A DNA stretch of 14,248 bases from Hyphochytrium catenoides (lineage: Eukaryota > Sar > Hyphochytriomycetes > Hyphochytriales > Hyphochytriaceae). Below are positions 1-10,600 of the stretch, piece after piece. The DNA is taken from NCBI GenBank assembly GCA_900088475.1, contig FLMG01004343.1, positions 10,465 through 24,712 on the forward strand. The letters are read 5' to 3'. The notes under the pieces were generated by a model. It searched no databases, was not told the origin of the DNA, and was given only the letters and a program-made list of their open reading frames with translations. The position numbers and the translations under genes are program-made. The number at the start of each line of letters is the position of its first letter. Position 1 is the stretch's first letter.

Positions 1-39
1 GAAGACAAGAAAAAACCTACAAGAAGTGCCTTTGATTAC

Positions 40-181
40 CTTCTCATGTACACTTTCCAACTTTCGGATACCCTTCGGTCCTCGATCTCCCTTGCTACCA
101 GCACTAATGGTAAGGATGACCGTATTGCTGTCAATGGGCTCGATACCGCACTCCACTCCTCCCACGCCCGGAGAGAGAAAA
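40..181 (-). CDS. Candidate internal exon of a possible secreted protein
   Basis: A minus-strand segment between a good acceptor (TTCTCTTCAG, ending at 182) and a GTAATC donor (starting at 39) is open for 47 codons in phase 2 to 0. It reads PGVGGVECGIEPIDS, then TVILTISAGSKGDRG and IRKLESVHEK. The strand-like TVILTISAG and single Cys resemble an extracellular beta domain. The plus strand is also open from the window edge to 414, including a hydrophobic segment around 280-345, so orientation is not settled. No partner exons were confirmed. Confidence 0.3.
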
Positions 182-762
182 CTGAAGAGAACAAAGCGTT
201 TTTCGTCCTATTGAAGAGCGAGTTGAGCCACTACACTGATATCCCTATTCTTATTCCATTTATCCCATCTTATAAGGCGACTCTGTTCGGTGTGAAGATA
301 TCTCTCATCGCTTTGTTATCGCTATTTTACTTTTGGCTTGTAATGTGTACAGTCTTTCAACAACAATCTTTCAGCTGGCTCTTCTCACCTCGCTCCTGTT
401 TACCCAAACCGTGAAGGTGTACCCGCGGAACGAAGACCAATCAAGAAGAGGTAAGTGCAAGACACCGCTTCTGGAGTTATCGTATAGGAAGAAGGCATAG
501 GGGTCTGAGAATCTGCAAGCTACACGTTAGTAAAGTCTACAGTGCCTTGGAACGGCTAGAGCAGGGCACTCTGTAATCCGAAAGATAAGACATAATGCAA
601 TGACTGGGGCGAAGGGTGATTAGTAGTTCGTAGCACCTTCCCTCAGCCGCTGCTGCCTTTACTTCACCGAAGTGGGAATGATTGAGCCGTCTGTTGAAGT
701 GATTGTTAGTGTACGGGCAGGTTCAGCGACCCCGGCGATGTGTTATCTGTTTGAACCGTCGC
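182..762. other. Unresolved region with competing short coding segments
   Basis: Nothing decisive. On the plus strand a strong donor (AAGAAGAG|GTAAGTG, cut after 450) follows an acceptor-like CTTTCAG (366-372). A later open segment after CACCTTCCCTCAG (about 656-786) encodes FTEVGMIEPSVEVIVSVRAG. On the minus strand a segment near 515-440 encodes MPSSYTITPEAVSC. This part also probably contains the 3' untranslated end of the minus-strand gene that stops at 763. Confidence 0.3.
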
Positions 763-1456
763 TTAGACGTACCGCAGCATGGTAGAGACCTGTGAGCTAC
801 TCAGCTTAGGAAGATTTGAGGAAAGTGACCGAAGTGAAGCCTCACTGCTACCGATAGTCATTTCTGTTAGGGTCTCCTTCTCTATGATTGCTGGAAGTCT
901 GGCCAAAATCGCCCGAAGAAGAGTGACAAACTTCGGTGTAGCTTTGGATTGCACCGCAACGGAAAGGAGCTTGTCAATATCATCTTCATCCAGGCGACTC
1001 GCTAATCAATGCAGGTGCGATAGAGAACGCATATGTAAGCATGGGCGTAATGGAAGTACTGGACTGGACAGCAAAGGCAGGTTTTACAGAGGGACCTTCT
1101 GGGTTCTAGTAGGGAATAATCCCAAGTTCTAGTGAGTGGTCAGGACATTCATAAGGAGTTACCTTCCAAGCACCAAAGAGACAGAGAAAGCGTGGCAAGA
1201 TCTCCGTCCTCGCATACGCGAAGTAACTCTTCCGGTCTACCCCCAATAACACTGGAATGGTGGATGTGAACATTGAACACTTCGTCAATGAAGACCCTAA
1301 CATCACGCTTCAGCTGTACAAACGTTCGGACAGGTTAGCTTTGTAGTTAGTTATTAGAAAAGTGATAGTGTACCGAATGGCGAGCGGCAGGAGTTAGTCT
1401 GATTCCAAACTGATCTTCAAGGAGAGACGGACTTCCTGGCGCCATTGTGGAAGGGC
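763..1456 (-). CDS. 3' exons of an unidentified helical protein (5' end unresolved)
   Basis: Three exons fit: 1456-1374, 1313-1163 and 1001-763, with phase 0 then phase 1 junctions, GT donors (GTACAC, GTAACT), AG acceptors and a TAA stop at 763-765. The first carries GSPSLLEDQFGIRLTP. The second reads RDVRVFIDEVFNVH, then GGRPEELLRVCEDGDLATL and LSLWCLE. The third is alpha-helical (DEDDIDKLLSVAVQ, TLLRAILARLPAIIEKE) and ends SSSQVSTMLRYV. I do not recognise the family; the composition suggests a soluble, helix-rich cytosolic protein. A start at the ATG at 1443-1445 is possible. A further upstream exon, 1986-1792, joins in frame (phase 1) and encodes charged sequence with EDLQQVQVWEDPDSW; it is plausible but unproven. 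The gene lies about 1 kb downstream of the receptor-phosphatase, same strand. Confidence 0.6.
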
Positions 1457-2474
1457 CTAGAAGGAGCTATGCGGCGCGTGGCATCAACAGCTCAGGCTGT
1501 CGGATTGAAGGGGACCCTAGGAGCTGAGTCATATTGCATGTAACCCTCTCATCTGCTTTCATTAATCAACAATGACCAATATCGAGTCGTCGGTGACCGG
1601 AACGACAATAGTTATTGATGCCATGTTGCTGAACCGAAAGAGCAGTCCTTCACTATTCCTTCTTCTTCCATACATCACCTTTCATTGCACTGCGCGTGTT
1701 GCCGATGGAAAAGACGATACATTTCGCAGACGCACACGACGCTTCTTTCAGAAGCTTCGCATCTTTCAGAAGCTTCGCATCTTTCTGACACTTGAAAAGC
1801 GGCTGTCTCTCTCGTTTCTGCTATCCTGGGAAGCGCTAGACCTCCATGAATCTGGATCTTCCCATACTTGCACTTGCTGTAAATCTTCGCTTGATAGTGT
1901 TTTTCCGTTAGCAATCTTGTTTGTACGAGTAACCTTAGCTGTTCTGTAGAACACAGTCTCTGTTTCTTTTCGCAGAAAAGTATCTACTGTAGAAGCTAGA
2001 GGTAGAAGAGATAGAGATTGTCTTCGTACAAGGTACAAGGCCTTACTTTTCTATTACGGTGGGCCGACAGGATACTGATTGCTGATGCAGCCGGTGATGC
2101 TTTCTTGCGGCAGACTGATTCTTATCAGAGGTCGAGGAGTAGAAGGAGCGCGGCAGATTCCAGATGGGGTTTGAAGCGGTGCTCAGGGAGTTATGTTTGG
2201 ACGTCGGGCTCAGAAGGAATCTCCTACTGAGATGAAAGAGCCCTGCCCTGTCTGTCTTGGAGGGCCTTCTTCTCTCACTGGACAAAATTGTCTGCCACTG
2301 GTATTTTTTCTCTTAATTCTTTACAGGTGAGCAACTTGACTTTCAGCTTCTAGCGACTTTTAGATATAGAAGATAGACGTCTTTCCGGGCAAAGCGTAAG
2401 TCGACCTATCCTCAACAACGAGGCCCTCATTAACACACTTGGCGATGGGTTGACGAAGTGACGGTATCCAAATA
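1457..2474. other. Downstream flank of the phosphatase gene and 5' part of the next minus gene
   Basis: It should contain the 3' untranslated region of the receptor-phosphatase and the promoter and first exons of the 763-1456 gene. One candidate exon (1986-1792, minus) joins in frame. Another open minus segment at 2043-2285 encodes RRFLLSPTSKHNSL and LPRSFYSSTSDKN, basic and Ser-rich like a mitochondrial presequence, but it has no in-frame ATG. I see no AATAAA after the stop at 2475; an A-rich minus stretch lies near 2330-2300. Confidence 0.35.
1746..1781. repeat. 18-bp tandem duplication (two copies)
   Basis: TTTCAGAAGCTTCGCATC occurs at 1746-1763 and again at 1764-1781, with a partial third start (TTTCTGA). 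The unit is a multiple of three, so it would keep frame if translated on either strand. It falls just downstream of the candidate exon 1986-1792, probably in an intron. Confidence 0.85.
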
Positions 2475-4671
2475 CTAGCTAACATTGCTACCCGTTACGC
2501 TATGGGGAGCCTTGTACTCTTTCGGCAGTAACGCGCGCTGGAATTTGTTGAACGCAAAAGCCGGCTTCCCAGTGTTTCTCATGGCGTTGACGATTCTGAC
2601 CCCGTTGGTCCTCATGACATTTGTAGTCGAGGCGATAGCTGTAGGAGGTAGACCGTGATACTTTGCCAATATCCTCGCCTGCGAAGTAAGTAAGTCAGTT
2701 AGAGCGGTTCGCCGTCTGCGCGATTCATCAAGGAGCAGGGCATTGCCACCTTGGATTTAGAAGGTTGATTACAGCGGTCTTCCATTGCAAGAACATAAAA
2801 GTAGGACTTGGGGTCAAAGACGACCACCAACGGTAGGAAAGAAGGAGCACCAAGATGCAAGAGGTCCATGGCACCTACCTGCTCAAAGGTGACGGACATA
2901 GAAGTCCTATCCTTAGCACTCTTACAGCAAGTACATCGGCCGGCTCTAATTGACCTGCAGAGGTCTGAGGAAAGAGTAAGAATCTCTGTTCTCTTCACGT
3001 GCACCGTTCGAAGGGCAGCTTCTTGCACAAGGAGAGAAAGAGCCGAGAGCTGCGCTCTAAGCTCTTCTCCTGACATTCTAGAATCTTCGTCCTCTTCTCT
3101 CTCTCCGGATAGGTCCGCAAGCGACTGAGTGCAATACGAGGAGGAGTTGCGTCAGTTTCAGGGGTGACATCATATGACGACGAAAGGTGACAGAGCCTAA
3201 GGCAGATGTGCCTTACCCAAGTAATATACTCCTCAACGTATGAGCTCAACTTTTTAAGGTTAGCGACGTTGATTTTGTCCTGGAGCTCGGTGTGCATACC
3301 CGAGGCATTCGCAATTGTCTGCATCTCGTTAATCCCTAGAGTCCAAGAAAGGCCGTTGGATCATGAATGCAGAGCAACATAGCACCAAGCCTCTCCTTGA
3401 TCATCTCTCTCTACAACTCTAAGTTCTTAGCATATCCTCCTAGAGCATTGTTCCACTCTATTTCCCGCCTCTAGCTATCTCTACCTCTTTTTGTTACCTT
3501 GAGTAAAAATGACAGCCTTAACAGTGATAAGCTCGCCGTCGACCAAGCACTCGGGAAGCAGATGCTCACCGCCCTCAGTCACGTAGACCTAGAGATCATC
3601 TTTAGCTAAAGATAGGAGGGCTATGACAGAAAAAGAAAGCATCAAAATCTACAATGCAAGACTCTTTTACCTTGACAATATACCCCTTCCGTCCATCATC
3701 ATTAAGAGTCACCTCAATCGCGGAGGTTCCAGGCCGTACTCCCGGAGGGGAGCGCTACGTGGGAAATAGAAAGAGTCAGACCTACCCGAACCATGAGCAC
3801 AGTAGGAAGGTAAGGACCTTAGAGTAGTCAACCACAATCTGGAACTTGCACGCATGTAAGCGCGCCACCGCCGCCGTCATATCCTCCAGCATTCCGATTT
3901 CGTTGCCATGGGTTGAAAGCAAGCTTTCCACCTACGACGGTTGTGAGTATTGAGATGACAGAGGACGATAGATGAATAGGGGTTACGCAGTTGTGAGTTT
4001 TTGAGGTGATACTTATGCGGACGTGAGGACAGCGATGGGGTTACTGTCGTCGTACGAAGCGGAAAGTAACGGAGGGAATGGGACAATGGGTGTGGGACTA
4101 CCTGGAACAGGAATCCAATATCGGCGACTTGACGTGCAAATGGGCTTCGACTGGAACCACCATTGGCTGACTCTTTTAGGGCGGTATCCAGCTAAGGTAA
4201 GGCGTGACGGCGTCCGGCAGAGTAAAGGAGAGCAACAAGACAAAGTAGAGAGGTCAAGCAGAGAACCTACATGAGCGTTTCGACTTTCAATATCTCTATG
4301 GAGTTCAACCCGATGCTCGTACCTCGTTCACGAAGGAGGTTACTAGTGCTGTCAGAGCTTCACAGAAGGACACGTCCAAGCGTTGCTAACCAAGGAGAGA
4401 GAAGTGATGAGGGATGGACCCCACAGGGGTTTGGCTATTGCAAGGCCATTGGATTTCAAAGATATAAAGGGTAGAACCCCCCGGAAGGAGGTGTGCAATG
4501 AAGGCATCCAGTAGTGAAAGTACATAAAGCTACCTGGATCTCCCTGGTTAGGTCGTCAATTTGCCTCCTCTCTGGCGTCCACAACCAGCTTTCGCCAATT
4601 CCGCTTTGTTCCACCTTCTCAATTAGCTTCTCCTGCGCATCTTGCAGACTCATAACCCCACCTTTGGTGAA
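2475..4671 (-). other. INPP4 catalytic part, exons 24-32 (PI(3,4)P2 4-phosphatase)
   Basis: The family hydrolyses the 4-phosphate of PI(3,4)P2, giving PI(3)P, by a cysteine-phosphatase CX5R mechanism. Seen in order: [14 protein letters not shown] (exon 25), [16 protein letters not shown] joined with IGMLEDM (exons 26-27), a strand-rich domain (exons 28-29), GINEMQTIA and [12 protein letters not shown] (exon 30), the catalytic loop [13 protein letters not shown] in exon 31, and the C-terminal block [31 protein letters not shown] in exon 32. Predicted catalytic Cys is residue ~1712 (codon 2924-2926) and Arg ~1718. All match INPP4A/B-type proteins as I know them. The region between the FxPxNL block and FCEALTALV is much shorter than in animal enzymes. 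Catalytic residues are intact, so activity is expected. Confidence 0.92.
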
Positions 4672-7600
4672 CTAGAGACAAAAAATCGTGAAGGTCTATC
4701 CAAGGCTATCAAAGCTGAGGAGAAGTGCACCGCAAGTAGAAGCATTTGATAGAATCTGCAGTTTACGTGCTGCGCAGATGAATATTAGGGATGATAGCGT
4801 TCCGAGGTACCTTATAGGCATGAGCACACATGGCTCCGACCGTGACAAAGTGATAGGTGCTCAGTCTTGGACTCGTTTGCGGCCCCTATGAACGTAACTC
4901 AATGTAAAAATGGAGGTTGGATGGTTCTAGATTAGAAAGAAACCATCATTCGCCACGCCGAAGGGTAAGAAGTCTCCTTCCTTGCCTAGAGTAGAACGTA
5001 TGTAGAGCAAGAGAGCCACAAAAGTCTCAGAGAGGTCTTTGTCGTTTATACCAGCTTTCCTTTCTCATCCTTAGGCAGGCAAAAGCTTTGCTTGGTCCCC
5101 ACCACCATGCTCTGAAGCTGAAGGTTGATAGGAAAGAAACGAAGGGCCCACTCCTTTTTCGCGGTGCTAGGTTTGAACAGGATACCGTCCTTTTGACGCT
5201 GCACGCAGGTCTGAAATCCGGATTTGCAAGTGAAAGGAGACATAAGTGGAGGGCGGCAGATGATGCAACGCATTGCAAAATTCAGCGCCAAGTAAGCAAA
5301 AAATATGTCGAACTGTAAGATTATGAGATGCGCGGGTGTATACCTGTGAGAGCTCAAGAAGCTTAATTGACCTACCTCTTCAACCTCTGACAGTTCTGTT
5401 AAGTATTGGTGAAGCTGTTCTACTCTCCTTTGGAGCCATTGTCGGATTGTTTCTATTTCCCTTTCGTCCTGAATTGAGCTCAGGATCAGTTCGTACGGGT
5501 TTGGCGATACACTCTGGTAGGAAGAATAAGTGACACATATTGCGTGAGGCACCTCAGATTCCTGTCTCTAAGCACTTAGCAAATAGCGTCCTTTCCCTCT
5601 CCCGCTGTCCCATTCTCTACTTCTGCGAACTCTTCGGATCCACTTTGTTTCTGTGACCTTGCTTGGACCTTTGCTGTTCCTCCCTTTTGTCGCTTACCGC
5701 CTTTTTCTCCCTTTTCTGTTGCAGAAGAGTGTCGATCTGCCTGTTGAACTCTTCAGCTTCTTTTTCAGCCCTGACAAGCTGCTTGGCTCTTGAATATTTC
5801 AACAGGCCCACCATTTGCCAGCATACTGAATGGACATAAATACCCTCATTCAACTTCTCTACCACCACTAGATCCACACTGGGTGTGGTAGACGGAAGTT
5901 GGTAGGCTCTGGAAATGGTGTGAGGGCCTTGAGAAAGTAGCATTGGATGGAGCTTGATCTTTATGGTGGAGTTGCCTTCAGGAGGAATAAAGCTACCCAG
6001 ATCACCAGACCCTTCAGCGTGCTGAACATAACATCGCAGAGAGTAAGAGTTTGACTTTAGTTGGCAGAAATTAAGCATAAGAGTTGGACCTGGGAAAATC
6101 CAATCACAAAGTACGTTTAGAGGAGGAGAACGCTACATGAAACAGCTAGAGAACATGAAGCTTGAAAGGTTGACTTTACGGAGTGGTTCACACCTCGTGG
6201 TTCTTTGATATGAACATTCCTGGTTCTGCTGTTATAATGAGCTCCCCAGCGACGTTGGCAGCCTGGAGAAGGGCTTGCATAGACACTGAAAACACACACA
6301 GCTGCGTCTCCCTGTCGAGTCAAAGAAGTACCCGTACGAGACTAATAAGCAGATGTACCGTAGAACGCTGAGAATAAGACTATCAAAAGTGTGGTGACCT
6401 CGAGTTCCCACCTTTTAGGAGCAGCAGGAAGTGCTGCTGAGCCACTGGCCGCCTCTGCGGTTGCCTCTACCTCATTCCCCAAGCCAGGGGTATCGTAGGG
6501 ATTTTCCGAGAGGCGAGGGGCTTCGGAGGCCGAGGAGGGTGAAAGATGGGACTGTTCTTCATCTTTGTAAAGAAGTAACATACGGAGTTAAATGTCACAG
6601 ATAAAACACTCGCATCAATGGCTTAACCCCATCTTTCCTCAGAAGAACTGCAGATGTAAAAAATTGTGCTGATGGAGATAGAAGAGGGACGGATCCGTGC
6701 CTTACCAATTACGTATGCTGCTATTTTGACTTCGTACTCGGCATCTTCCGCCGAAACGCCTATCTTCATTACAGCATTGAATGCCGCGATTAGCTCATCA
6801 CTCTCTAGGTTGACCATTCCTCTAACTCTCTCTGTGTATGATACGCCAGGAACGAGGTCAGTTTTCCCTTCATCCGTGGTGGACTCCTTGCCTCTCTCGT
6901 CCACACCGAGTGGTTCGGACGTTCCGGCGATGGCGTCCACGACGCCCGACTTAGATTGAGAGCTGCGTGAAAGACGGCTGAAAGAACAAGAATGAATAAG
7001 CATAGCTGCATGAGTCCTTTCCAGATACGTGGTTAGAGAAAGGTGTGGACGGATTGGAAAGGGAGACAAGTGTTACTTTTAAGAGACAGAGCGGTTCAGA
7101 TATGGCAAGGGAGGTGACTTGGTCGGATTCTACCTTAATTTTGCACTGCCCTCGGTAAGTGGTGCACCGCTCTTTCTTTCGCTAGTGCGAGAATTAAGTG
7201 AAGCCAAGTATCTAATGCCCACTGCAGAGGCGGAAACTCCTCCCTCAGAAACAATTTCCTCATCCGGAAAGCTGGAGTTCGGAGAAACCGCGGTCAAATA
7301 AAGGAGAGCGCTCTCTCCTCCTCTCTCGAAGATACTGCGGTACTTGCTGAAGGGAAGAGAGATGGATGCCATGACGTACAGCTCTTTCCTCTCCACTTCC
7401 CTCTTGTCAGGCGTCACCTCAAATACTTCCTTCGCCTCCTCAATGGACTCTCTACAACAAAGAACGGCAGGGTCGCTTATTTTTAGGCAAGCGAGAGATG
7501 TTCCACCAACTAATGAAAACCGCAATCCAGAATAGGACCCAAAATAGTGGTTATGGGAAGCCACAACAAGGCGTGACGGTGATAATGATTACGTAGAAAG

Positions 7601-10600
7601 AAACGCAGCGCATAATTTGCTAAGGACAACAACTGCTACGGACAACCGCTTTGGACGTTGCCAAAAGAGTGAGAGACCGGACTGGAGTCTGACGGAGATA
7701 CTTCTCACCACGCAGCTACCTCTTACCTGCGGGCATAAACATATTTACTGAGCTCTCTCATGGTGTCCTGCATCGATATAATATCTGAATTGTTGTCGTC
7801 TTCTTCTCCCGCTTTAGATTTAGCTTTCTCTAACGAAGGATGGGCCTCTGGACAGACCGTCAGATATTAGAGGGAGCGTGCTAGGGTTCTACATATCCGA
7901 TTTCACGAGCAAGTGTTTACGCATAGGGACCATCCATGGTTCAAAAAAGTGAGCTTGAAAGCGTTGGGGTCAAGAAATTGGAAGTGAAAATAGTAGCGAA
8001 TGCTTACCGATAGATTGGTGCATAAAGAGGAAGCATATCGGAGGGATGACATTGGGACTCCAGATAGCCAAAGTGTACCAGAGCGCCAGAGAGATGGATC
8101 CCGCCGGCAGAAGGTGGCAGAGGAAAGACAGGATGTAGACAATAGTAATGGTAGAGATCAGAACATAGTACATCAACAGTGCTTGACGGTACTTCTTTCT
8201 CAGAGGACCGCATTTAACGGCTTCCAGAGAGGAGATTTTGGAGGTAAAGGCGTTACCCATCTATAGTCGTACAAGTGTACATGCGAGAGTAATATAGAAG
8301 GGCAAGGCGGACAGGAGAAGAGAAAGCGTCAAAAGACGAACGGAGGGTTTCTGTCATCAAGTATACACGTGGAAGGATAGAATAGGCAGCAGAAGCATGA
8401 TCTAAAGATGCAAACTTAAGGGGATATGTAGCATGGAGGGAGGGTGGAAGCAGCATCGCCAAGAAAGGAGCACACATTTCATGTTCCGTTAGCACCTACC
8501 ACGAACAAAGCGATGGCAGCGATTAGCATGCAAGACAAAGTAACAATGTAGTTCACTCTGTAGTACGGCAAATGATGGGCTTCCTCACAGTCATCCCACA
8601 TCGAGGGCAATTTGTCCAGAATCTCTTGTCCCTCCGCACAGGCGAGGTCGCACGGTAGGGAGGGATCGATGGCGTAGGTACAGGTAATCACAGAGGACGA
8701 GAGAGATGCGTTTAGCACGAGGAAGAGCAAAAGAAGACCCAAGATTCCGCAATAGACATGCTGAAGAGGGCGGAGGTGCTCTTGCTTGGCGTAGGCAAGG
8801 TTTCCCCTGCAAAGAGGTTAGGATGGTAAGATTGCAAGCGGGTAAGAGACCGAGGAGAGGTGCCTCTCAAGTAGAGACTGTGAGTCCAATACAGAAAGGG
8901 TTATGGGACGCACGAACGGGCTAATGGAAAGGTCACCATCAAACTTGATTCAATGAAGTTGGTAAACCATAAATGGAAAGAAAATGGACATTGCAGCGCA
9001 AGGGCATGGCATGCCTTGCGTCCAGGAAGCTTCAACTGAAGATGACGCAAGCCGTGACACCTACCATTGGAAGCAGACAGCGTAGATAAGGCCTACGGAA
9101 CAGAACTGCTGGACGAGGCTAATGTAGTAAGCAATGGTTGAGGGTGAAATAATCCTGGATATGAATGAGACCATACGGAAAGGGTGACAAGTAAGTGACT
9201 ATGACTGCTCCATCAGAGGGCTTGGCTCTCTTGGTAGTTCATCACCAGGGCTCTTTTGCTCATTTAACCAAAAGTCTCCTTTCCTCCCGTGAGGCCTCTC
9301 CCTTCCGTCTCATTCGAGCAGCAATACTGCAAAACAATCTTGTCGCTGTCCAACTAGCTTCCTCCAAAGACTAGAACTGAATCTCACATTCTTTTCTAAT
9401 ATTTTTTCGTACCACCAAAGGCTTGCTACCAGGCCAGCTCCGAATCCAAGCAATATGCACGCCGAGATGACATTTACGAAGAGATTCACCCGTAAGAAGA
9501 CCAGACGGCTCTGTCAAAAAAATACCAACAAAAGAGAGAAAGAAGCAGCAGATAAGTGAGCCTCAGCTGAAGCACTCAGAGATAGGAAGAGAGGACTGGG
9601 TTGGTACCGCTGGGCGATACGTGAGATGAGGCAGCACTGCAGAAGAGACGGCGGGGGCATAAGATAGAAGTATCACAAGGCAAAGCTGGAGCAAGGGAAC
9701 CCGCTACACCTGGACGCTGGTAACATTCAACAATCGGGCAGACCAAGTGTTGCGGATCGTATCCCACGGATTCATCCTCACTCCCTTTGATCGATTGACC
9801 TTACCGTAAGGAAAAGGACAAACGATGTTGCCAGTAGGCAAACAGCATATAAGGCGGCAGATATCCCGCTGAAGAACCGGGACGTGTATGAATTGGACAT
9901 TGTCGCTAATAAATAATGAGTTCAGAAGGTAATCGTGATGCAAANAACAACAGGAAGCTCAAGAGTGAAAGGTGTTAAGAAGGTGACAGCTAGCTTGTAA
10001 AATTCTGGCCTTTGCACCTGAAACGAGCACAACATTTGAGCTAACATTCCCGGTCACCAGAAGTGCTCCTTGGTTAGAGAAGATGTCTACTCCCATTATG
10101 GATGGGAGAGAAGAAATAGGGGATGAGGATGGGGATGCCAGAAGGGAACTAGGTCTGGATGGTGTTATGACTTGGGGAAAGCGGACGGTTAGCCACTGAT
10201 TTGCGCTCAGGTTGAAGGGCAGATTGAACGAAAGGGTAGTGCCTTCCATCAATCCGCCTTCACCTGCACCTGCACCAGATTGGGAGGGTACAACCTTCAC
10301 CTCCGCTGGGGCTTGTCGGTACGGTTGATCAAACCGTACAGAGGTTACACCTTCAACCTGCGACACGTTAAGCCACTTAGAGAAAGAGCAAGATATGGAA
10401 GAGATTGCACGAAGATACAGCCACTCTCACACGTATGAAACACAAGGAGACTGCGTTTGGTGCCCGAGAGGAGTATTCCGCAATATTGACAAAGCAGGTA
10501 CAAGATTAGTGACCACACCGCCTGTGCTCCAGTTCAACCCAGAGTGTCAAGGTCGACGAGTTCAGCAGGATACAACCACTATTGCACTTGCCTTCCAGAG

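Noticed and set aside
2699-2878. The coding frame continuing past the catalytic exon ([14 protein letters not shown]...).
   Set aside because: Known INPP4 order needs exon 32 directly after TFEQ, and GTAGGT with TTACTTCGCAG flanks this stretch, so it is an intron that happens to be open.
4013-4274. ORFs on both strands at 4013-4274.
   Set aside because: They are shadows of exon 26 (4191-4102) and its flanking introns; neither shows protein-like sequence throughout.
5211-5310. A longer exon 23 starting after the CTTACAG acceptor near 5311 ([12 protein letters not shown]...).
   Set aside because: It keeps frame, but the extra residues have no counterpart before the FxPxNL block of INPP4, and the later TTTCAG acceptor gives a typical intron length.
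6599-6647. A small exon after the acceptor at 6648 ([14 protein letters not shown]).
   Set aside because: It reaches an in-frame TGA within 16 codons and no donor rejoins exon 19 in frame; splicing exon 18 directly to 6562 does.
7130-7564. Treating the TAG at 7130 as the end of a receptor-only gene.
   Set aside because: The TAG overlaps a GTAGAA donor, and the next exon after TTCTTTCAG at 6978 continues in the matching phase with protein-like sequence. I kept it as a possible isoform instead.
8706-8924. Plus-strand Arg/Gly-rich ORF.
   Set aside because: It is antisense to exon 14 of the 7TM domain and its intron; basic low-complexity shadow sequence.
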